DNA of 64,000 bases from Steroidobacteraceae bacterium (GTDB lineage Bacteria > Pseudomonadota > Gammaproteobacteria > Steroidobacterales > Steroidobacteraceae), in contig JALORN010000013.1 in assembly GCA_025458905.1 (NCBI GenBank), forward strand, positions 1-64,000, read 5' to 3'. How positions within the stretch are numbered: the first letter of the stretch is position 1; every line of letters starts with the position of its first letter. Position numbers and translations under genes: made by a program. The notes below the pieces were generated by a model. It saw only the letters and a program-made list of their open reading frames with translations. It was not told where the DNA came from and ran no database searches. Shown here in pieces: positions 34,707 to 45,048 of the stretch.

Positions 34707-36182
34707 ATGACCACGCACCCGATCCGCATCGTCGCCACCGCTCTGCTGGCTGCCTCGTCGCTGCTGTCCGCTGCCTGCGCGACCGTCGAGAGCGAGCCCG
34801 ACGAGGGCGAGCCCGTCTACGTCTCCGACGAGGCGACTGCGGCTGCCGCGGACGCCGAAGCGGCCGGGGCCGGGACCGAGGGCGCCGAGCCGGATCCGAC
34901 CCCGGACGAGCCCGAGGTGCCGATCGCGGTCGCCGAGTCCGAGCGCCCGGTGGACACCCGGCCCTCGGATGACGAGGTGGCCGAGGTGGTCGTGAAGGCG
35001 CGCGTGCGTGGGCGCGACGAGCAGATCCGTGACCTGGTCGCCGAGGCCAAGGCGATGCTGCGCGACGTCGAGCTGCGCTACGTCTTCACCGGCAAGGGCC
35101 GCCGCGAGACGCTGCGGGGCCGGCCTGTCGCCTTCGCGCTGTGGAGCGAGTCGGCGAAGCAGTGGACGATCGCCCATCTCGAGATCCCGCGGCCGCCCGT
35201 GAAGTGGAAGCCCGGCGGCCGGCCGCTGCGCTTCACGACGCTGACGCCGGGCATCACGGCGCGGCACGTCAAGGGCACCGGGGCCGAGCGGCTGATGTTC
35301 GCGTTCGCCTCGAAGACCGGGGAACCCCTGAAGGTCTACGGCCGCAAGTTCCCGGTGTTCGACGATGCGCTGATCAAGCGCAAGCGCTGGCGCGCCGCGG
35401 CGCAGTCGGCGAAGGCGATCGTCTACCTGCCGTTCACCGAGGACACGCTCGACCCGCTGTTCGTCGAGGGCGGGCGGCAGTTCCTGCTCGCCACGGCGCG
35501 CAAGGCCGTCGAGGAGCTCCGGGCCGCGAACGTGCCGTCGGCGGCTTTCCCCGGCCAGGCGCTCGCGGACGTGGTGCCGCCGGAGGTGATCACGACCCTC
35601 GCGGTGATCGAGCAGACCGACGACACCGACTACACGCTGCGCAAGACCGAGGCCTTCAACGAGGTGCTGAGCCAGTACGGGCTGAAGCGCGAGGAGGCTT
35701 ACCGCTACAGCGTGTCCCGTGCCCGGGCGATCGGGCCCATGCAGTTCACGAACCGGCGCGGCAACGGCACCTATTCGCTGGTGGTGCGCCGCTGCCGCGG
35801 GGCGCGGATCGACCCGGACTTCGAGCGCGGCGCGACCAACCTGCTGAATGCGATGAAGGCGGCGATCTGCCTGTTCGACATCGAGCTCGCGCAGATGGGC
35901 ATCTTCCCGGTCGCGGCCTACAACGGCGGGCCGCGCAACGTCACCAAGCTCTACCGCGTGATCCAGCGGATGCAGCTGCGGCTCGAGGACCTGCGTCCGC
36001 CCGGCGAGCAGCCGGAGGACGACCCGGTGGCCTGCCCCTGCCTGTGGGCGGAGGCCGGCGGCGGCGTCCAGCCGGTCAGCATCCCGCGCTACAACAACGA
36101 GAACCGCTGGTACGTGCAGAAGTACCAGAGCATCCTCGGCCTGTTCGACGAGTCGGCGGGCAAACGGCTGTCGTCGAACTGA
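34707..36182 (+). CDS. Lipoprotein with lytic transglycosylase (SLT)-like domain
   Basis: A 491-residue protein. The N-terminus has a signal and probable lipobox (LLSAAC, Cys24), then an acidic low-complexity spacer (~28-95). After a middle region of unknown fold, an SLT-like domain occupies ~300-430: VITTLAVIEQTDD carries the presumptive catalytic Glu. SRARAIGPMQFT, DFERGATNLLNAMKAAICLF and FPVAAYNGGPRNVTKLY are the standard lysozyme-like blocks. It should cleave peptidoglycan glycan strands from a membrane-anchored position. Family membership is good; the middle domain is unassigned. Confidence 0.85.
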   Translation: MTTHPIRIVATALLAASSLLSAACATVESEPDEGEPVYVSDEATAAAADAEAAGAGTEGAEPDPTPDEPEVPIAVAESERPVDTRPSDDEVAEVVVKARVRGRDEQIRDLVAEAKAMLRDVELRYVFTGKGRRETLRGRPVAFALWSESAKQWTIAHLEIPRPPVKWKPGGRPLRFTTLTPGITARHVKGTGAERLMFAFASKTGEPLKVYGRKFPVFDDALIKRKRWRAAAQSAKAIVYLPFTEDTLDPLFVEGGRQFLLATARKAVEELRAANVPSAAFPGQALADVVPPEVITTLAVIEQTDDTDYTLRKTEAFNEVLSQYGLKREEAYRYSVSRARAIGPMQFTNRRGNGTYSLVVRRCRGARIDPDFERGATNLLNAMKAAICLFDIELAQMGIFPVAAYNGGPRNVTKLYRVIQRMQLRLEDLRPPGEQPEDDPVACPCLWAEAGGGVQPVSIPRYNNENRWYVQKYQSILGLFDESAGKRLSSN

Positions 36183-36225
36183 GCGGCACCTGCGCCTGCG
36201 ACCGCGCCGGGGCGCCGGGCACGGG

Positions 36226-37101
36226 TCAACGGCTCGCAGGCTGCGGCGGCGACTGGCCCTGCGGCGCCTGCAGCGCACGGATCTCGGCGATGTCCGCCGG
36301 CGGCTGCATCCAGGGGCGCGCCCGCGTCTCGAGGTACTCGCGCATCGGCGCCGGCAGGTCGGCATAGCGGTCGATGCGCCAAGACACGAGGTGCATCACC
36401 GTCTTGCCGACGCCGGGGATGTCGCCGTAGCGCAGCCAGCTGAGGCGGTGCGTCGCGGGGTCGGCCTCGGCGCGCCCCGAGACCACGAAGTCGTAGTTCT
36501 CGAAGGCCTGGTAGCGCTCGGCACCGGACACCGGGAAGTCGAGGAACAGCGGCGCGGTGAACACGTAGTCGCCGCGCACGCGCCGCACCTGCATGTCCTC
36601 GCCGGGGCCGATGCGCTGCACGCGCGGGGCACGGCCCTGCTCGACGAAGGTGCGCACCCGGCCGTCGCGCAGCTCGTAGGTGATGAACTGGTAGGGGTAC
36701 TCGATCGGCGCGAGCGGCTGGCCACCGTATTCGGTGAGCACCCGGCCGGTCGCGAGGTCGCGATAGAAGAAGGTCTTGCGCGACAGCTGCTTCGCCACGC
36801 CGGGCTCGGCAGGGTCGCGCCACAGGCGCGCGGTGTCGATGCCCTCCATGCGCATCAGCGGCTTGCCCGAGGGGTAGGCGTAGACCAGGCCCTCGCAGTA
36901 CCAGTAGACCGGCTCGCCGCGGCCGGTGCGCATCTCGACGAAGCTGCGGAACGCGGCTTCGTCGAAGGCGCCGGTCGCGCCGCGGGCGGTGACGGGCGCC
37001 GTGACCTGGCCTTCGGCGGCCAGCGGGACGGCGGGTACGCAAGACAGCAGTCCGAGGAGTGCGGCGAGGCCTGCGCCGCGCAGGGATACGGGGTGCGACA
37101 T
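36226..37101 (-). CDS. DUF1838 family exported protein
   Basis: A 291-residue protein with a signal peptide (SLRGAGLAALLGLLSCVPAVPLAAE). It has the DUF1838 pattern: SFVEMRTGRGEPVYWYCEGLVYAYPSGKPLMRMEGID, KTFFYRDLATGRVLTEYGG, APIEYPYQFITYELRDG, VFTAPLFLDFP. Function unknown. The family is common in gammaproteobacteria and actinobacteria that degrade steroids or terpenoids, which is suggestive only. Convergent with the SLT lipoprotein gene. Confidence 0.8.
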   Translation of the reverse strand: MSHPVSLRGAGLAALLGLLSCVPAVPLAAEGQVTAPVTARGATGAFDEAAFRSFVEMRTGRGEPVYWYCEGLVYAYPSGKPLMRMEGIDTARLWRDPAEPGVAKQLSRKTFFYRDLATGRVLTEYGGQPLAPIEYPYQFITYELRDGRVRTFVEQGRAPRVQRIGPGEDMQVRRVRGDYVFTAPLFLDFPVSGAERYQAFENYDFVVSGRAEADPATHRLSWLRYGDIPGVGKTVMHLVSWRIDRYADLPAPMREYLETRARPWMQPPADIAEIRALQAPQGQSPPQPASR

Positions 37102-37215
37102 GCGCCGAGTATAGGGTGGGGCCGCCGGCATCCCGGGGGGCTGGGCACCGCGGCCCGCATCGTCGTTGCAGGGGCGCCCGCGGCGCGGAGGGCGGGCCGC
37201 GGCCGGACGCGGGCC

Positions 37216-38292
37216 TCAGGTCGAGAGCACCGCGGCCAGCGCCGACGCGGCGCCGACCGTCAGCGTGCAACCGAAGGCCACGGCGAGCGGGCGCAGGCCG
37301 ATCTCGCGCAGCGTGGCGACACGGGTGGAGAGGCCGAGCGCGGCCATCGCGGTCGCGAGCAGCAGGTCGGCGCCGATGCGCGCGGTGTCGATGAAGCGCT
37401 GCCAGGCGGCCGGGTCGAGCGCGCCGAAGGGGCGCGGGCCGAGGTCGCCGACGCTGCGCAGCGCGCTCGCGGCGGCGAAGCCGAGCACGAACAGCGGCAC
37501 GAGCGAGTACCAGCGCGGCGGGGGTGCGCAGGGATCGCTGGCGGCGGCGCGCGCGTGGAAGCGGATCGACATCAGCGGGATCACGCCGATCATCGCGAGG
37601 TTGCGCATCATCTTGGTGACGGTGGCGACCTCGAGCGCGCGCGGGTCGTCGTAGTACTCGCGGTAGGCCATGCCGGCGCCGACCACCTGCGAGGTGTCGG
37701 GCACGGCGGAGCCGAAGAAGAGGCCCGCGCGCAGCGCATCGCCTTCGAACAGCCAGTGGGCGAGCAGCGGATAGACGAGCATCGCGCTCATGCCGAACAG
37801 CACGATGCAGGCGACGGCATAGCTGGTCTCGGCGGCCCGCGCGCCGATGGTCGGGGCGGTGGCCGCGATGGCCGTGGCGCCGCAGATGCCGGTGCCGACG
37901 CCGATCAGCGTGGCGAGCCGCGGCGGCAACCCCAGCGCCCGGCCGAGCAACGTGACGAGCAGCAGTGCGCAACTGATCGTCACGGCGATCACCGGCAGGC
38001 CCTGCGCGCCGATGCCGACGGCGTCGGCGAACGAGAGACGGAAGCCGAGCAGCAGGATGCCGGCGCGCAGCACGTGGGTCACGGCGAGGTGCGCGCCGCT
38101 CTCGACGAAGGCCGGAAGCTTCAGGGTGTTGGCGAGCAGCAGCCCGAGGAGCACCGCGAGCGTCACGCCGGTCAGCGGCGACTTCGCCATGCCGAAGAGC
38201 CACGCGCCGAGAGGCTGCGCCAGCGCCTGGCCCGCGAGCGCGATCGCGAGCGCCAGCGCGAGGCCCGCGGCAGGCCGCCAGTCGCGGGTCAA
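37216..38292 (-). CDS. yeiH: YeiH-family putative sulfate exporter
   Basis: A 358-residue integral membrane protein with about ten helices ([77 protein letters not shown]). The [12 protein letters not shown] block and [18 protein letters not shown] are diagnostic for YeiH/UPF0324. Members are predicted anion (sulfate/sulfite) exporters. The start is taken as TTG at 38292, overlapping the glpK stop (TTGA); a start within glpK cannot be excluded. Coupling to glycerol genes is unusual. Confidence 0.85.
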   Translation of the reverse strand: MTRDWRPAAGLALALAIALAGQALAQPLGAWLFGMAKSPLTGVTLAVLLGLLLANTLKLPAFVESGAHLAVTHVLRAGILLLGFRLSFADAVGIGAQGLPVIAVTISCALLLVTLLGRALGLPPRLATLIGVGTGICGATAIAATAPTIGARAAETSYAVACIVLFGMSAMLVYPLLAHWLFEGDALRAGLFFGSAVPDTSQVVGAGMAYREYYDDPRALEVATVTKMMRNLAMIGVIPLMSIRFHARAAASDPCAPPPRWYSLVPLFVLGFAAASALRSVGDLGPRPFGALDPAAWQRFIDTARIGADLLLATAMAALGLSTRVATLREIGLRPLAVAFGCTLTVGAASALAAVLST

Positions 38293-39779
38293 GCGCTGCT
38301 CCAGGACCTGGAGCGCTGCACGGCGCGGGACCATTCCTGCATCCGCGCGGCCGCCTGGTCGCGACCCATCGACGGCTCGAAGCGCCGCTCGACCTGCCAC
38401 TGGCGCGCAACCTCCCCGGGCGACTGCCAGAACCCGACTGCGAGGCCGGCGAGGTAGGCGGCGCCGAGCGCCGTGGTCTCGACCACGCGCGGCCGCACGA
38501 CCGGCACGCCGAGCAGGTCGGCCTGGAACTGCATCAGGAGGTCGTTGCGCGAAGCGCCGCCATCGACGCGCAGCTCGCGCAGCGGCGCGCCGGCATCGGC
38601 CTGCATCGCCTGCAGCAGCTCGGCGCTCTGGAACGCGATCGACTCGAGCGCCGCGCGTGCGAGGTGGCCGCGCGAGGTGCCGCGGGTGATGCCGACGATC
38701 GCGCCGCGCGCGTACGGGTCCCAGTGCGGGCTGCCGAGGCCGGTGAACGCCGGCACCACGTAGACGCCGCCGTGGTCCGCCACGCTCGCGGCGAGCGGCT
38801 CGACCTCGGCGGAGGAAGCGATCAGGCCGAGGCCGTCGCGCAGCCACTGCACGACGGCGCCGCCGATGAACACGCTGCCCTCGAGCGCATAGCGTGGCGC
38901 CTCGCGCGAGCTGCAGGCGAGCGTGGTCAGCAGGCGATGCTGCGAGGCGAGCGGCCGCGCGCCGGTGTGCATCAGCAGGAAGCAGCCGGTGCCGTAGGTG
39001 TTCTTGGCCATGCCGGACTCGAAGCAGGCCTGGCCGAACAGCGCGGCCTGCTGGTCGCCGGCCATGCCGGCGAGCGGCACGGCGACGCCATCGAGCTCGA
39101 CCCGGTCGCCGGCGTCGCCCGAGCTCGGACGGACCTGCGGCAGGCAGGCGCGCGGGATGCGCAGCAGCTCGAGCATCCACGGGTCCCAGTCGCCGCTGCG
39201 CAGGTCGAGCAGCAGCGTGCGGCTGGCGTTGGTGACGTCGGTGACGTGGCGGCGACCGCCGGTCAGCTTGTAGGTGAGCCAGCTGTCGATCGTGCCGAAG
39301 CACAGCTCGCCGCGCTCGGCGCGCACGCGCGCGCCGGGAACGTGATCGAGCAGCCAGGCGAGCTTGGTGCCTGAGAAATACGGGTCGAGCAGCAGGCCGG
39401 TGCGTGCGCTCACCTGCGGCTCGACGCCCTGCGCCTTCAGCTGCGCGCAGAGCTCCGTGGTGCGCCGGTCCTGCCAGACGATCGCCGGTGCGACCGGCTG
39501 GCCGCTGGCGCGGTCCCAGAGCACCGTCGTCTCGCGCTGGTTGGCGATGCCGATCGCCGCGACGTCGCGCGGTGCGGCACCCGCCTCGCGCAGCACGTCG
39601 AGCAGTGTCGACCACTGCGTCATCCAGATCTCGGTGGCGTCGTGCTCCACCCAGCCGGGCCGGGGGAAGTGCTGCCCGAACTCGCGCTGCGCGAGCGCCA
39701 CCGGCGTCCCGTCGCGGTCGAAGAGGATCGCCCGCGAGCTCGTCGTGCCCTGGTCGAGGGCGAGTACCCAGCGCGTCAT
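38289..39779 (-). CDS. glpK: Glycerol kinase
   Basis: A 496-residue protein, normal size. It converts glycerol and ATP to glycerol-3-phosphate. FGGY-kinase motifs are [105 protein letters not shown] and [21 protein letters not shown]. The ATG overlaps the glpD stop (ATGA). Its product is the substrate of GlpD just upstream. No glpF is adjacent. Confidence 0.97.
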   Translation of the reverse strand: MTRWVLALDQGTTSSRAILFDRDGTPVALAQREFGQHFPRPGWVEHDATEIWMTQWSTLLDVLREAGAAPRDVAAIGIANQRETTVLWDRASGQPVAPAIVWQDRRTTELCAQLKAQGVEPQVSARTGLLLDPYFSGTKLAWLLDHVPGARVRAERGELCFGTIDSWLTYKLTGGRRHVTDVTNASRTLLLDLRSGDWDPWMLELLRIPRACLPQVRPSSGDAGDRVELDGVAVPLAGMAGDQQAALFGQACFESGMAKNTYGTGCFLLMHTGARPLASQHRLLTTLACSSREAPRYALEGSVFIGGAVVQWLRDGLGLIASSAEVEPLAASVADHGGVYVVPAFTGLGSPHWDPYARGAIVGITRGTSRGHLARAALESIAFQSAELLQAMQADAGAPLRELRVDGGASRNDLLMQFQADLLGVPVVRPRVVETTALGAAYLAGLAVGFWQSPGEVARQWQVERRFEPSMGRDQAAARMQEWSRAVQRSRSWSSA

Positions 39780-41278
39780 GCGGCCTGCCTCCGGTCGAAC
39801 CACGCCTGTACGCGGCCAGCCGCGGCGGCATCGCCGTGCAGGCCGAGCTTGCTGCGTCGCCACAGCACGTCCTCGGCGCTGCGCGCCCACTCGACGCGCG
39901 CGAGGTAGTCGAGTTCGCGCTCGTGCAGCCCGGGGGCGAGCTCCGCGCCGAGGTCCGAGGGCTGCGCGACGCCGCGGAGCAGCCGGTGGGCGCGGCTGCC
40001 ATAGGCGCGTGCCAGGCGATGCAGCAGCGGCTGCGGCAGGCCGGGGTGGCTCCCGGCGAGATCGCGCAGGAACGCATCGAATCCCTGGCGTGCGAAGTCG
40101 CCGCCCGGTAGCGAGGACCACGCCGTCCAGGGGCCGCCGCGCACCGGCAGCACGCCTTCGAGGCGCGCCATCGCCTCCTCGGCGAGCAGGCGGAAGGTCG
40201 TGATCTTGCCGCCGAACACGCTGAGCAGCGGCGCAGGCTGCCTCGCGAGCTCGAGCGTGTAGTCGCGGGTCACGCTGCGCGGGTCGGCCGACTCGTCGTC
40301 GAGCAGCGGCCGCACGCCCGAGTAGGACGAGCGGACGTCGGCGGGCGTGACCGGGCGGCGGAAGTAGCGGCTGGCGAGTTCGCACAGATAGGCGACCTCG
40401 GCATCGTCGATCCGTACCTGCTCGGGCGGGCCGGAGTACTCGACGTCGGTGGTGCCCACCAGGGTGAAGTCGCGCTCGTAGGGGATCGCGAACACGATGC
40501 GACGGTCGGGTGACTGGAAGATGTAGGCGTACTCGTGCGCGAACAGCCGCGGCACGATCACGTGGCTGCCCTTGACCAGGCGCAGGCCGTGGGTCGCGCG
40601 GCCGCGGCCCGCGCCGGCGAGGAAGCTCGCGGCCCAGGGACCGGTGGCGTTGACCACCACTCTCGCGCGCAGGCGATGCTCGCGGCCGGTGCGCTCCTGC
40701 AGCGTCGCGCGCCACAGCTCGCCTTCCGCCTCCAGGGCGGTGCAGCGGGTGCGCGTGAGGATCCGCGCGCCGCGCTCGTGGGCGTCGAGGGCGTTCAGCA
40801 CGACCAGCCGTGCGTCCTCGACCCAGCCGTCGGAATAGACGAAGCCGCGGGTGAAGCGCGCGTCCAGCGGCTCGCCCGCCGGGTGCCGGCGCAGGTCGAT
40901 GCCGGAGGAGCCCTCCAGCCAGCGGCGGCGCGCGAGGTGGTCGTAGAAGAACAGGCCCATGCGGATCAGCCAGGCCGGGCGCAGGTGCGAGTCGTGCGGC
41001 ATCACGAAGCGCAGCGGCCACATGATGTGGGGCGCGCTGCCGAGCAGCACCTCGCGCTCGCGCAGCGCCTTGCGGACCAGGCCGAACTCGCCGAGCTCGA
41101 GGTAGCGCAGGCCGCCGTGGATCAGCTTGGTGCTGGCGGAGGACGTGTGGGCGGCGAGGTCGTCCTGTTCGCAGAGCACGACGGAGTAGCCGCGGCCGGC
41201 GGCATCGCGCGCGATGCCCGCGCCGTTGATGCCGCCGCCGACCACGAGCAGGTCGACGGGCGGTGGAGTATCGATCAC
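39776..41278 (-). CDS. glpD: Aerobic glycerol-3-phosphate dehydrogenase
   Basis: A 500-residue FAD enzyme of the inner-membrane face that oxidises glycerol-3-phosphate to dihydroxyacetone phosphate and feeds the quinone pool. The start is taken at GTG 41278, giving the usual N-terminus ([42 protein letters not shown]). [59 protein letters not shown] and [13 protein letters not shown] are family blocks. It heads a glpD-glpK-yeiH operon with four-base overlaps and is divergent from hemP across a Fur-box-like site. Confidence 0.97.
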   Translation of the reverse strand: MIDTPPPVDLLVVGGGINGAGIARDAAGRGYSVVLCEQDDLAAHTSSASTKLIHGGLRYLELGEFGLVRKALREREVLLGSAPHIMWPLRFVMPHDSHLRPAWLIRMGLFFYDHLARRRWLEGSSGIDLRRHPAGEPLDARFTRGFVYSDGWVEDARLVVLNALDAHERGARILTRTRCTALEAEGELWRATLQERTGREHRLRARVVVNATGPWAASFLAGAGRGRATHGLRLVKGSHVIVPRLFAHEYAYIFQSPDRRIVFAIPYERDFTLVGTTDVEYSGPPEQVRIDDAEVAYLCELASRYFRRPVTPADVRSSYSGVRPLLDDESADPRSVTRDYTLELARQPAPLLSVFGGKITTFRLLAEEAMARLEGVLPVRGGPWTAWSSLPGGDFARQGFDAFLRDLAGSHPGLPQPLLHRLARAYGSRAHRLLRGVAQPSDLGAELAPGLHERELDYLARVEWARSAEDVLWRRSKLGLHGDAAAAGRVQAWFDRRQAA

Positions 41279-41451
41279 GTCGGTGCCGCTGAGTGTGGTG
41301 CGCGCGATCTTTCGATTATGGGCGAGCGCGACAGGACGCGAGTGCCATCCGGGTCGGCGGCATCCGGGTCGCATGCCGCGCAGGCTCCAACCGATCGACC
41401 GACGCATGGTCGCCGCACGAGGAACGCGCGGGAGGCATTGATATCATAAAC

Positions 41452-41470
41452 GCGAATGATTATCGTTCAC
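41452..41470. promoter_or_regulatory. Fur-box-like operator
   Basis: GCGAATGATTATCGTTCAC matches the 19-base Fur consensus at about 13 positions, with the core AATGATTATCGTT well conserved. It sits immediately before hemP. A TTGATA at ~41439 could be the -35 of a promoter overlapped by this site, so iron-replete Fur would repress the hemP operon. It may also touch the divergent glpD. Confidence 0.7.
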
Positions 41471-41474
41471 GTAA

Positions 41475-41675
41475 ATGAGTGCCGATCAGCCCGTCTCGCT
41501 TCGCGACGTCGCCCTGCAGGGCAGTCCTTCGTCCCCTCGTGACCGGTTAGCGGAACCGAGGCGAGTGACGAGTCGCGAGCTGTTCCAGGGGGCGCGGGAA
41601 GTGCGCATCCAGCACCACGGCGTCGAGTACCGGCTGACCGAGACCCGCCAGGGGAAGCTGATCCTGACGAAGTAA
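41475..41675 (+). CDS. hemP: Haemin uptake protein HemP
   Basis: A 66-residue protein. The conserved C-terminal half SRELFQGAREVRIQHHGVEYRLTETRQGKLILTK is the HemP signature. HemP proteins are small, iron-regulated and precede haem receptor genes; in some bacteria HemP activates transcription of the receptor. The ATG lies a few bases after the Fur-box-like site, so the mRNA leader must be very short or the start lies elsewhere. First gene of a five-gene haem/iron operon. Confidence 0.92.
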   Translation: MSADQPVSLRDVALQGSPSSPRDRLAEPRRVTSRELFQGAREVRIQHHGVEYRLTETRQGKLILTK

Positions 41676-41774
41676 GCGTCGTCGCCACGTTTCGCCAGCC
41701 GCAGGGCGCCCGACGCCCGGCCGCCAGCCATCAACCCCGCGCGCCATCGCGCGCCCGAGAGAGCTGGAGGCCGA

Positions 41775-43991
41775 ATGTCATCGTTCCGAACCCGTGTGGC
41801 GCCTGGCCTGGCGGCCGTGGCGTCCCTGTTGCCCCTCGCGACCCCGGCGCAGACGCCGCCGTCGGCGCTGGAGGAGGTCACGATCTCCGCGACCAAGACG
41901 CCGCAACCGCTGCTCGAGGTGCCCGCGACCGTCACCGTCATCGATGCCGCGCGCATCGACCGGGAGATGGCGACCGACATCAAGGAACTGATCCGCTACG
42001 AGCCGGGCGTCTCGGTCCGCAATGCGCAGGGCCGGTTCGGGCTCACCGACTTCAACATCCGCGGCATCGACGGCAATCGCGTGCTGATCGAGGTCGACCA
42101 GGTGCGGATGCCGCAGGCCTTCGCGATCGGCAGCTTCTCCAACGCGACCCGCGACGGTGTCGACGTCGACCTCCTGAAGCGCGTCGACATCGTCCGCGGC
42201 TCTGCCTCCTCGCTGTATGGCTCGAACGCGATCGGTGGCGTCGTGGCCTTCACGACCAAGGACCCGGCGGACCTGCTGCGCGAGGGTGAGTCCTTCGGCG
42301 CAAATCTCAAGCTCGGCTACGGCGAGGAAGACGACGGGCGCGCCGGCACGGCGACGGTCGCGGCGCGCAGCGGGCGCTGGTCGGGACTGGTCGCGTACAC
42401 CCGCCGCGAGCACGGCGAATTCCAGAACCGCGGCCGCATCGACGCCCAGGATGCCTCGCGCACCACCCCGAACCCCCAGGACGGCTACTCGGACAGCGTG
42501 CTCGCGAAGGCCGTGTGGACGCCCGGCGAGCAGCACATCGTGCGCCTCACGCTGGAGCAGTCGCGCACCGACCTGTTTTCGGACGTCTACGCGGCGCGCA
42601 CCCGCACGCCCGCGTTGGCGACGCTCTCGCTGCTCGGCAACGACGAGCAGGCGCGCACGCGGCTCGGCATCGAGCACCAGTTCCGCGACCTCGGCACCGC
42701 CCTGGTCGACGGCGGTGAATGGCGCCTCTACCGCCAGGACGGCGACACCACGCAGTACACCACCGAGGAGCGGCGGGTCGGCGCCGGTGCGGCGGTGTCG
42801 CAGCGCGTGCGCGAGCGGGTGTTCCGCTACGCCGAGGACGTGGTCGGCGGCGAGCTGACGTTGCGCAAGGCGCTGGCGACCGGCGGCGTGGCGCACGAGC
42901 TCACCTGGGGCGTGGAGTACCTGCAGACCGACATCGACCAGCTGCGCGACGGCTTCGAGCTCAACCGCACCACCGGTGCCCGTTCCCCGTTCGTCGGCAT
43001 CGAGACCTTCCCGGTGCGGGACACGCCCCTGACGCGCACCCGCGAGGCCGGCCTGTACGTGCAGGACGAGGTGCGCGTGGGGCGCTGGACGTTCACGCCG
43101 TCGGTGCGCTTCGACCGCTACGAGCTCGAGCCGACCACGGACCCGATCTTCTCCGCCGACAACCCGGGCGTCACGCCGACGGCGCTGACGGCGTCCACGG
43201 TCTCGCCACGCCTGGGCATCGTCTGGAAGGCCGCCGAGGCGATCACGGCGTTCGCGAGCTACAGCGCCGGCTTCCGCGCGCCGCCGTTCGGCGACGTCAA
43301 CGCCGGGCTCACCAACGCGATCGCGCGCTACACCACGCTGCCCAATGCCGACCTGCGGCCCGAGACCAGCGACAACCTGGAGCTCGGCGTGCGCTGGAGC
43401 CGCGGCGCGGCGTTCGCGGCCCTGTCGGTCTACTCGAACCGCTTCGACGACTTCATCGAGTCGTTCTCGTTCGTCGGCATCCAGCCGGGCACGGGGTTCA
43501 CGGTGTTCCAGTCGCGCAACCTCGACGAGGTGGAGATCCACGGCGTCGAGCTGCAGGGAGCGCTGCCGCTCGGGCGCTACCTCCCCGGTCTCGCGCTGCG
43601 CGGCGCCCTCAACTGGGGCGAGGGCGACGACACCCGCGCCGACCTCCCGCTGCAGACCGTGGATCCCGCGCGGGCCGTGATCGGCCTCGAGTACCGTCCG
43701 CCCGGCCTGCCGTGGCGCGTCGAGCTCGTGACCACGGCCGTCGAGCGCAAGCGCCGCATCAACCCCACCGGCGGACCGTTCTTCGCGCCGCCCGGCTACG
43801 TGGTCGTCGACCTGCTCGCGGACTGGCGGCTCAACGAGCATGCGCGCGTCAACCTCGGCCTCTTCAACCTCGCCGACCGCCGCTACTGGGAGTGGGCCGA
43901 CGTGCGCGGACGTCCCGCGACGGACCCGACCATCGACTTCTTCAGCCGCCCCGGCCGGATGCTCGGTGCGCAGCTCTACCTCAACTGGTGA
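41775..43991 (+). CDS. TonB-dependent haem/haemoglobin receptor
   Basis: A 738-residue protein with a signal peptide (cut after ATPAQ) and ribosome site GGAGG. The plug reads LEEVTISATKTPQPLLEVPATVTVIDAARIDREMATDIKELIRYEPGVSV, LTDFNIRGIDGNRVLIEVDQVRMPQ and VDIVRGSASSLYGSNAIGGVVAFTTKDP. This is the signature of haemoglobin/haem/lactoferrin-type receptors (HmuR, HutA). The barrel ends GAQLYLNW, and a YSAGFRAPPFGDVN block (FRAP-like motif of haem receptors) lies near residue 500. It imports haem across the outer membrane with TonB energy. Second in the hemP operon. Confidence 0.95.
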   Translation: MSSFRTRVAPGLAAVASLLPLATPAQTPPSALEEVTISATKTPQPLLEVPATVTVIDAARIDREMATDIKELIRYEPGVSVRNAQGRFGLTDFNIRGIDGNRVLIEVDQVRMPQAFAIGSFSNATRDGVDVDLLKRVDIVRGSASSLYGSNAIGGVVAFTTKDPADLLREGESFGANLKLGYGEEDDGRAGTATVAARSGRWSGLVAYTRREHGEFQNRGRIDAQDASRTTPNPQDGYSDSVLAKAVWTPGEQHIVRLTLEQSRTDLFSDVYAARTRTPALATLSLLGNDEQARTRLGIEHQFRDLGTALVDGGEWRLYRQDGDTTQYTTEERRVGAGAAVSQRVRERVFRYAEDVVGGELTLRKALATGGVAHELTWGVEYLQTDIDQLRDGFELNRTTGARSPFVGIETFPVRDTPLTRTREAGLYVQDEVRVGRWTFTPSVRFDRYELEPTTDPIFSADNPGVTPTALTASTVSPRLGIVWKAAEAITAFASYSAGFRAPPFGDVNAGLTNAIARYTTLPNADLRPETSDNLELGVRWSRGAAFAALSVYSNRFDDFIESFSFVGIQPGTGFTVFQSRNLDEVEIHGVELQGALPLGRYLPGLALRGALNWGEGDDTRADLPLQTVDPARAVIGLEYRPPGLPWRVELVTTAVERKRRINPTGGPFFAPPGYVVVDLLADWRLNEHARVNLGLFNLADRRYWEWADVRGRPATDPTIDFFSRPGRMLGAQLYLNW

Positions 43992-44025
43992 CGCGCGAGC
44001 GTCCATGCATGGAGGCCCGAGGACC

Positions 44026-44997
44026 ATGATCGAGACCGAACGCCTGACGCGCCGGCTGGCGCTGCTGACCCTCGCCGCGCTCGGCGCGCTGGCATCCACC
44101 GCGAGGCCCGGCGAGCCGTCGCCGGCTCCCGAGCGCGACCGTGCGGCGATCCGGGCGATGGCCGGCGAGTACCGCGTGACCTTCGAGTTCACGGAGGTCG
44201 CCGCGCTGCGCGCCGGCTACGAGACCCGGCCCAGCAAGCGCTCGGGGGGCACCGAGCTGGTGCTGCTCGTCGAGGACGCGCCGACGCGCCTCGTGCTGCA
44301 GCACCTGCTGCTCGACACCCGCCGTGGCGAGGTCGTCAAGCACTGGCGGCAGGACTGGTCGTGGCAGGGCGCCGCGATCGACGAGTTCCAGGGCGGGCGC
44401 ACCTGGCGGCGGCGTGCGCTGCCGGAGGCCGAGGTCGAGGGCCGCTGGGTGCAGAGCGTCTACGAGGTCGACGACAGCCCACGGTACGCGAGCCACGGGC
44501 GCTGGGAACACCGCGGCGCGACGTCGGAGTGGGTCTCGGAGTCCACGTGGCGTCCGCTGCCGCGCCGCGAGCACACGACGCGCGACGACTACGACGTGCT
44601 GGTCGGCATCAACCGCCACATCGTCACGCCCTGGGGCTGGGTGCACGCGCAGGACAACACCAAGCTCGACCTGCGCCGCGACACCGAGGAGCCGCTGGTC
44701 GCGCGCGAGGTCGGCACCAACACCTACCGGCGGATCGGCGACGTCGACTTCGGACCGGCCCGGGCCTACTGGCAGCGCACCGCCGACTACTGGGCCGCGG
44801 TCCGCGCCGGCTGGGAGGCGCGCCTCGGCACGGCCGCGGAGGTCACCGTGGACCTCGACGCCGGCGGCCGACCGGTGATGCACCAGTTGCTCGCCCTGGC
44901 CGAGGACCCGGCGCTCGATGCCGAAGGTCGTCGCCGGCGGGCCGCCGCGCTGATCGAGGGCGCGGCGCGACCGCTGCCCTCGACCGCGGCGCGCTGA
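44026..44997 (+). CDS. DUF6607 family exported protein
   Basis: A 323-residue protein; the ATG at 44026 follows GGAGGCCCGAGGACC. Signal peptide ALLTLAALGALASTARPGEP. The DUF6607 pattern is clear: AIRAMAGEYRVTFEFTEVAALRAGYE, VLQHLLLDTRRGEVVKHWRQDW, WVQSVYEVDDSPRYASHGRWEH and REHTTRDDYDVLVGINRHIVTPWGWVHAQDNTKL. These proteins recur beside TonB haem/iron receptors, and an accessory role in haem or metal handling in the periplasm is suspected but not shown. It sits between two receptor genes. Confidence 0.85.
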   Translation: MIETERLTRRLALLTLAALGALASTARPGEPSPAPERDRAAIRAMAGEYRVTFEFTEVAALRAGYETRPSKRSGGTELVLLVEDAPTRLVLQHLLLDTRRGEVVKHWRQDWSWQGAAIDEFQGGRTWRRRALPEAEVEGRWVQSVYEVDDSPRYASHGRWEHRGATSEWVSESTWRPLPRREHTTRDDYDVLVGINRHIVTPWGWVHAQDNTKLDLRRDTEEPLVAREVGTNTYRRIGDVDFGPARAYWQRTADYWAAVRAGWEARLGTAAEVTVDLDAGGRPVMHQLLALAEDPALDAEGRRRRAAALIEGAARPLPSTAAR

Positions 44998-45048
44998 CGC
45001 GCCGCGGGCCCGCATCCGATCCACTGCCCGTCGTCGAGGAACCCGCCG

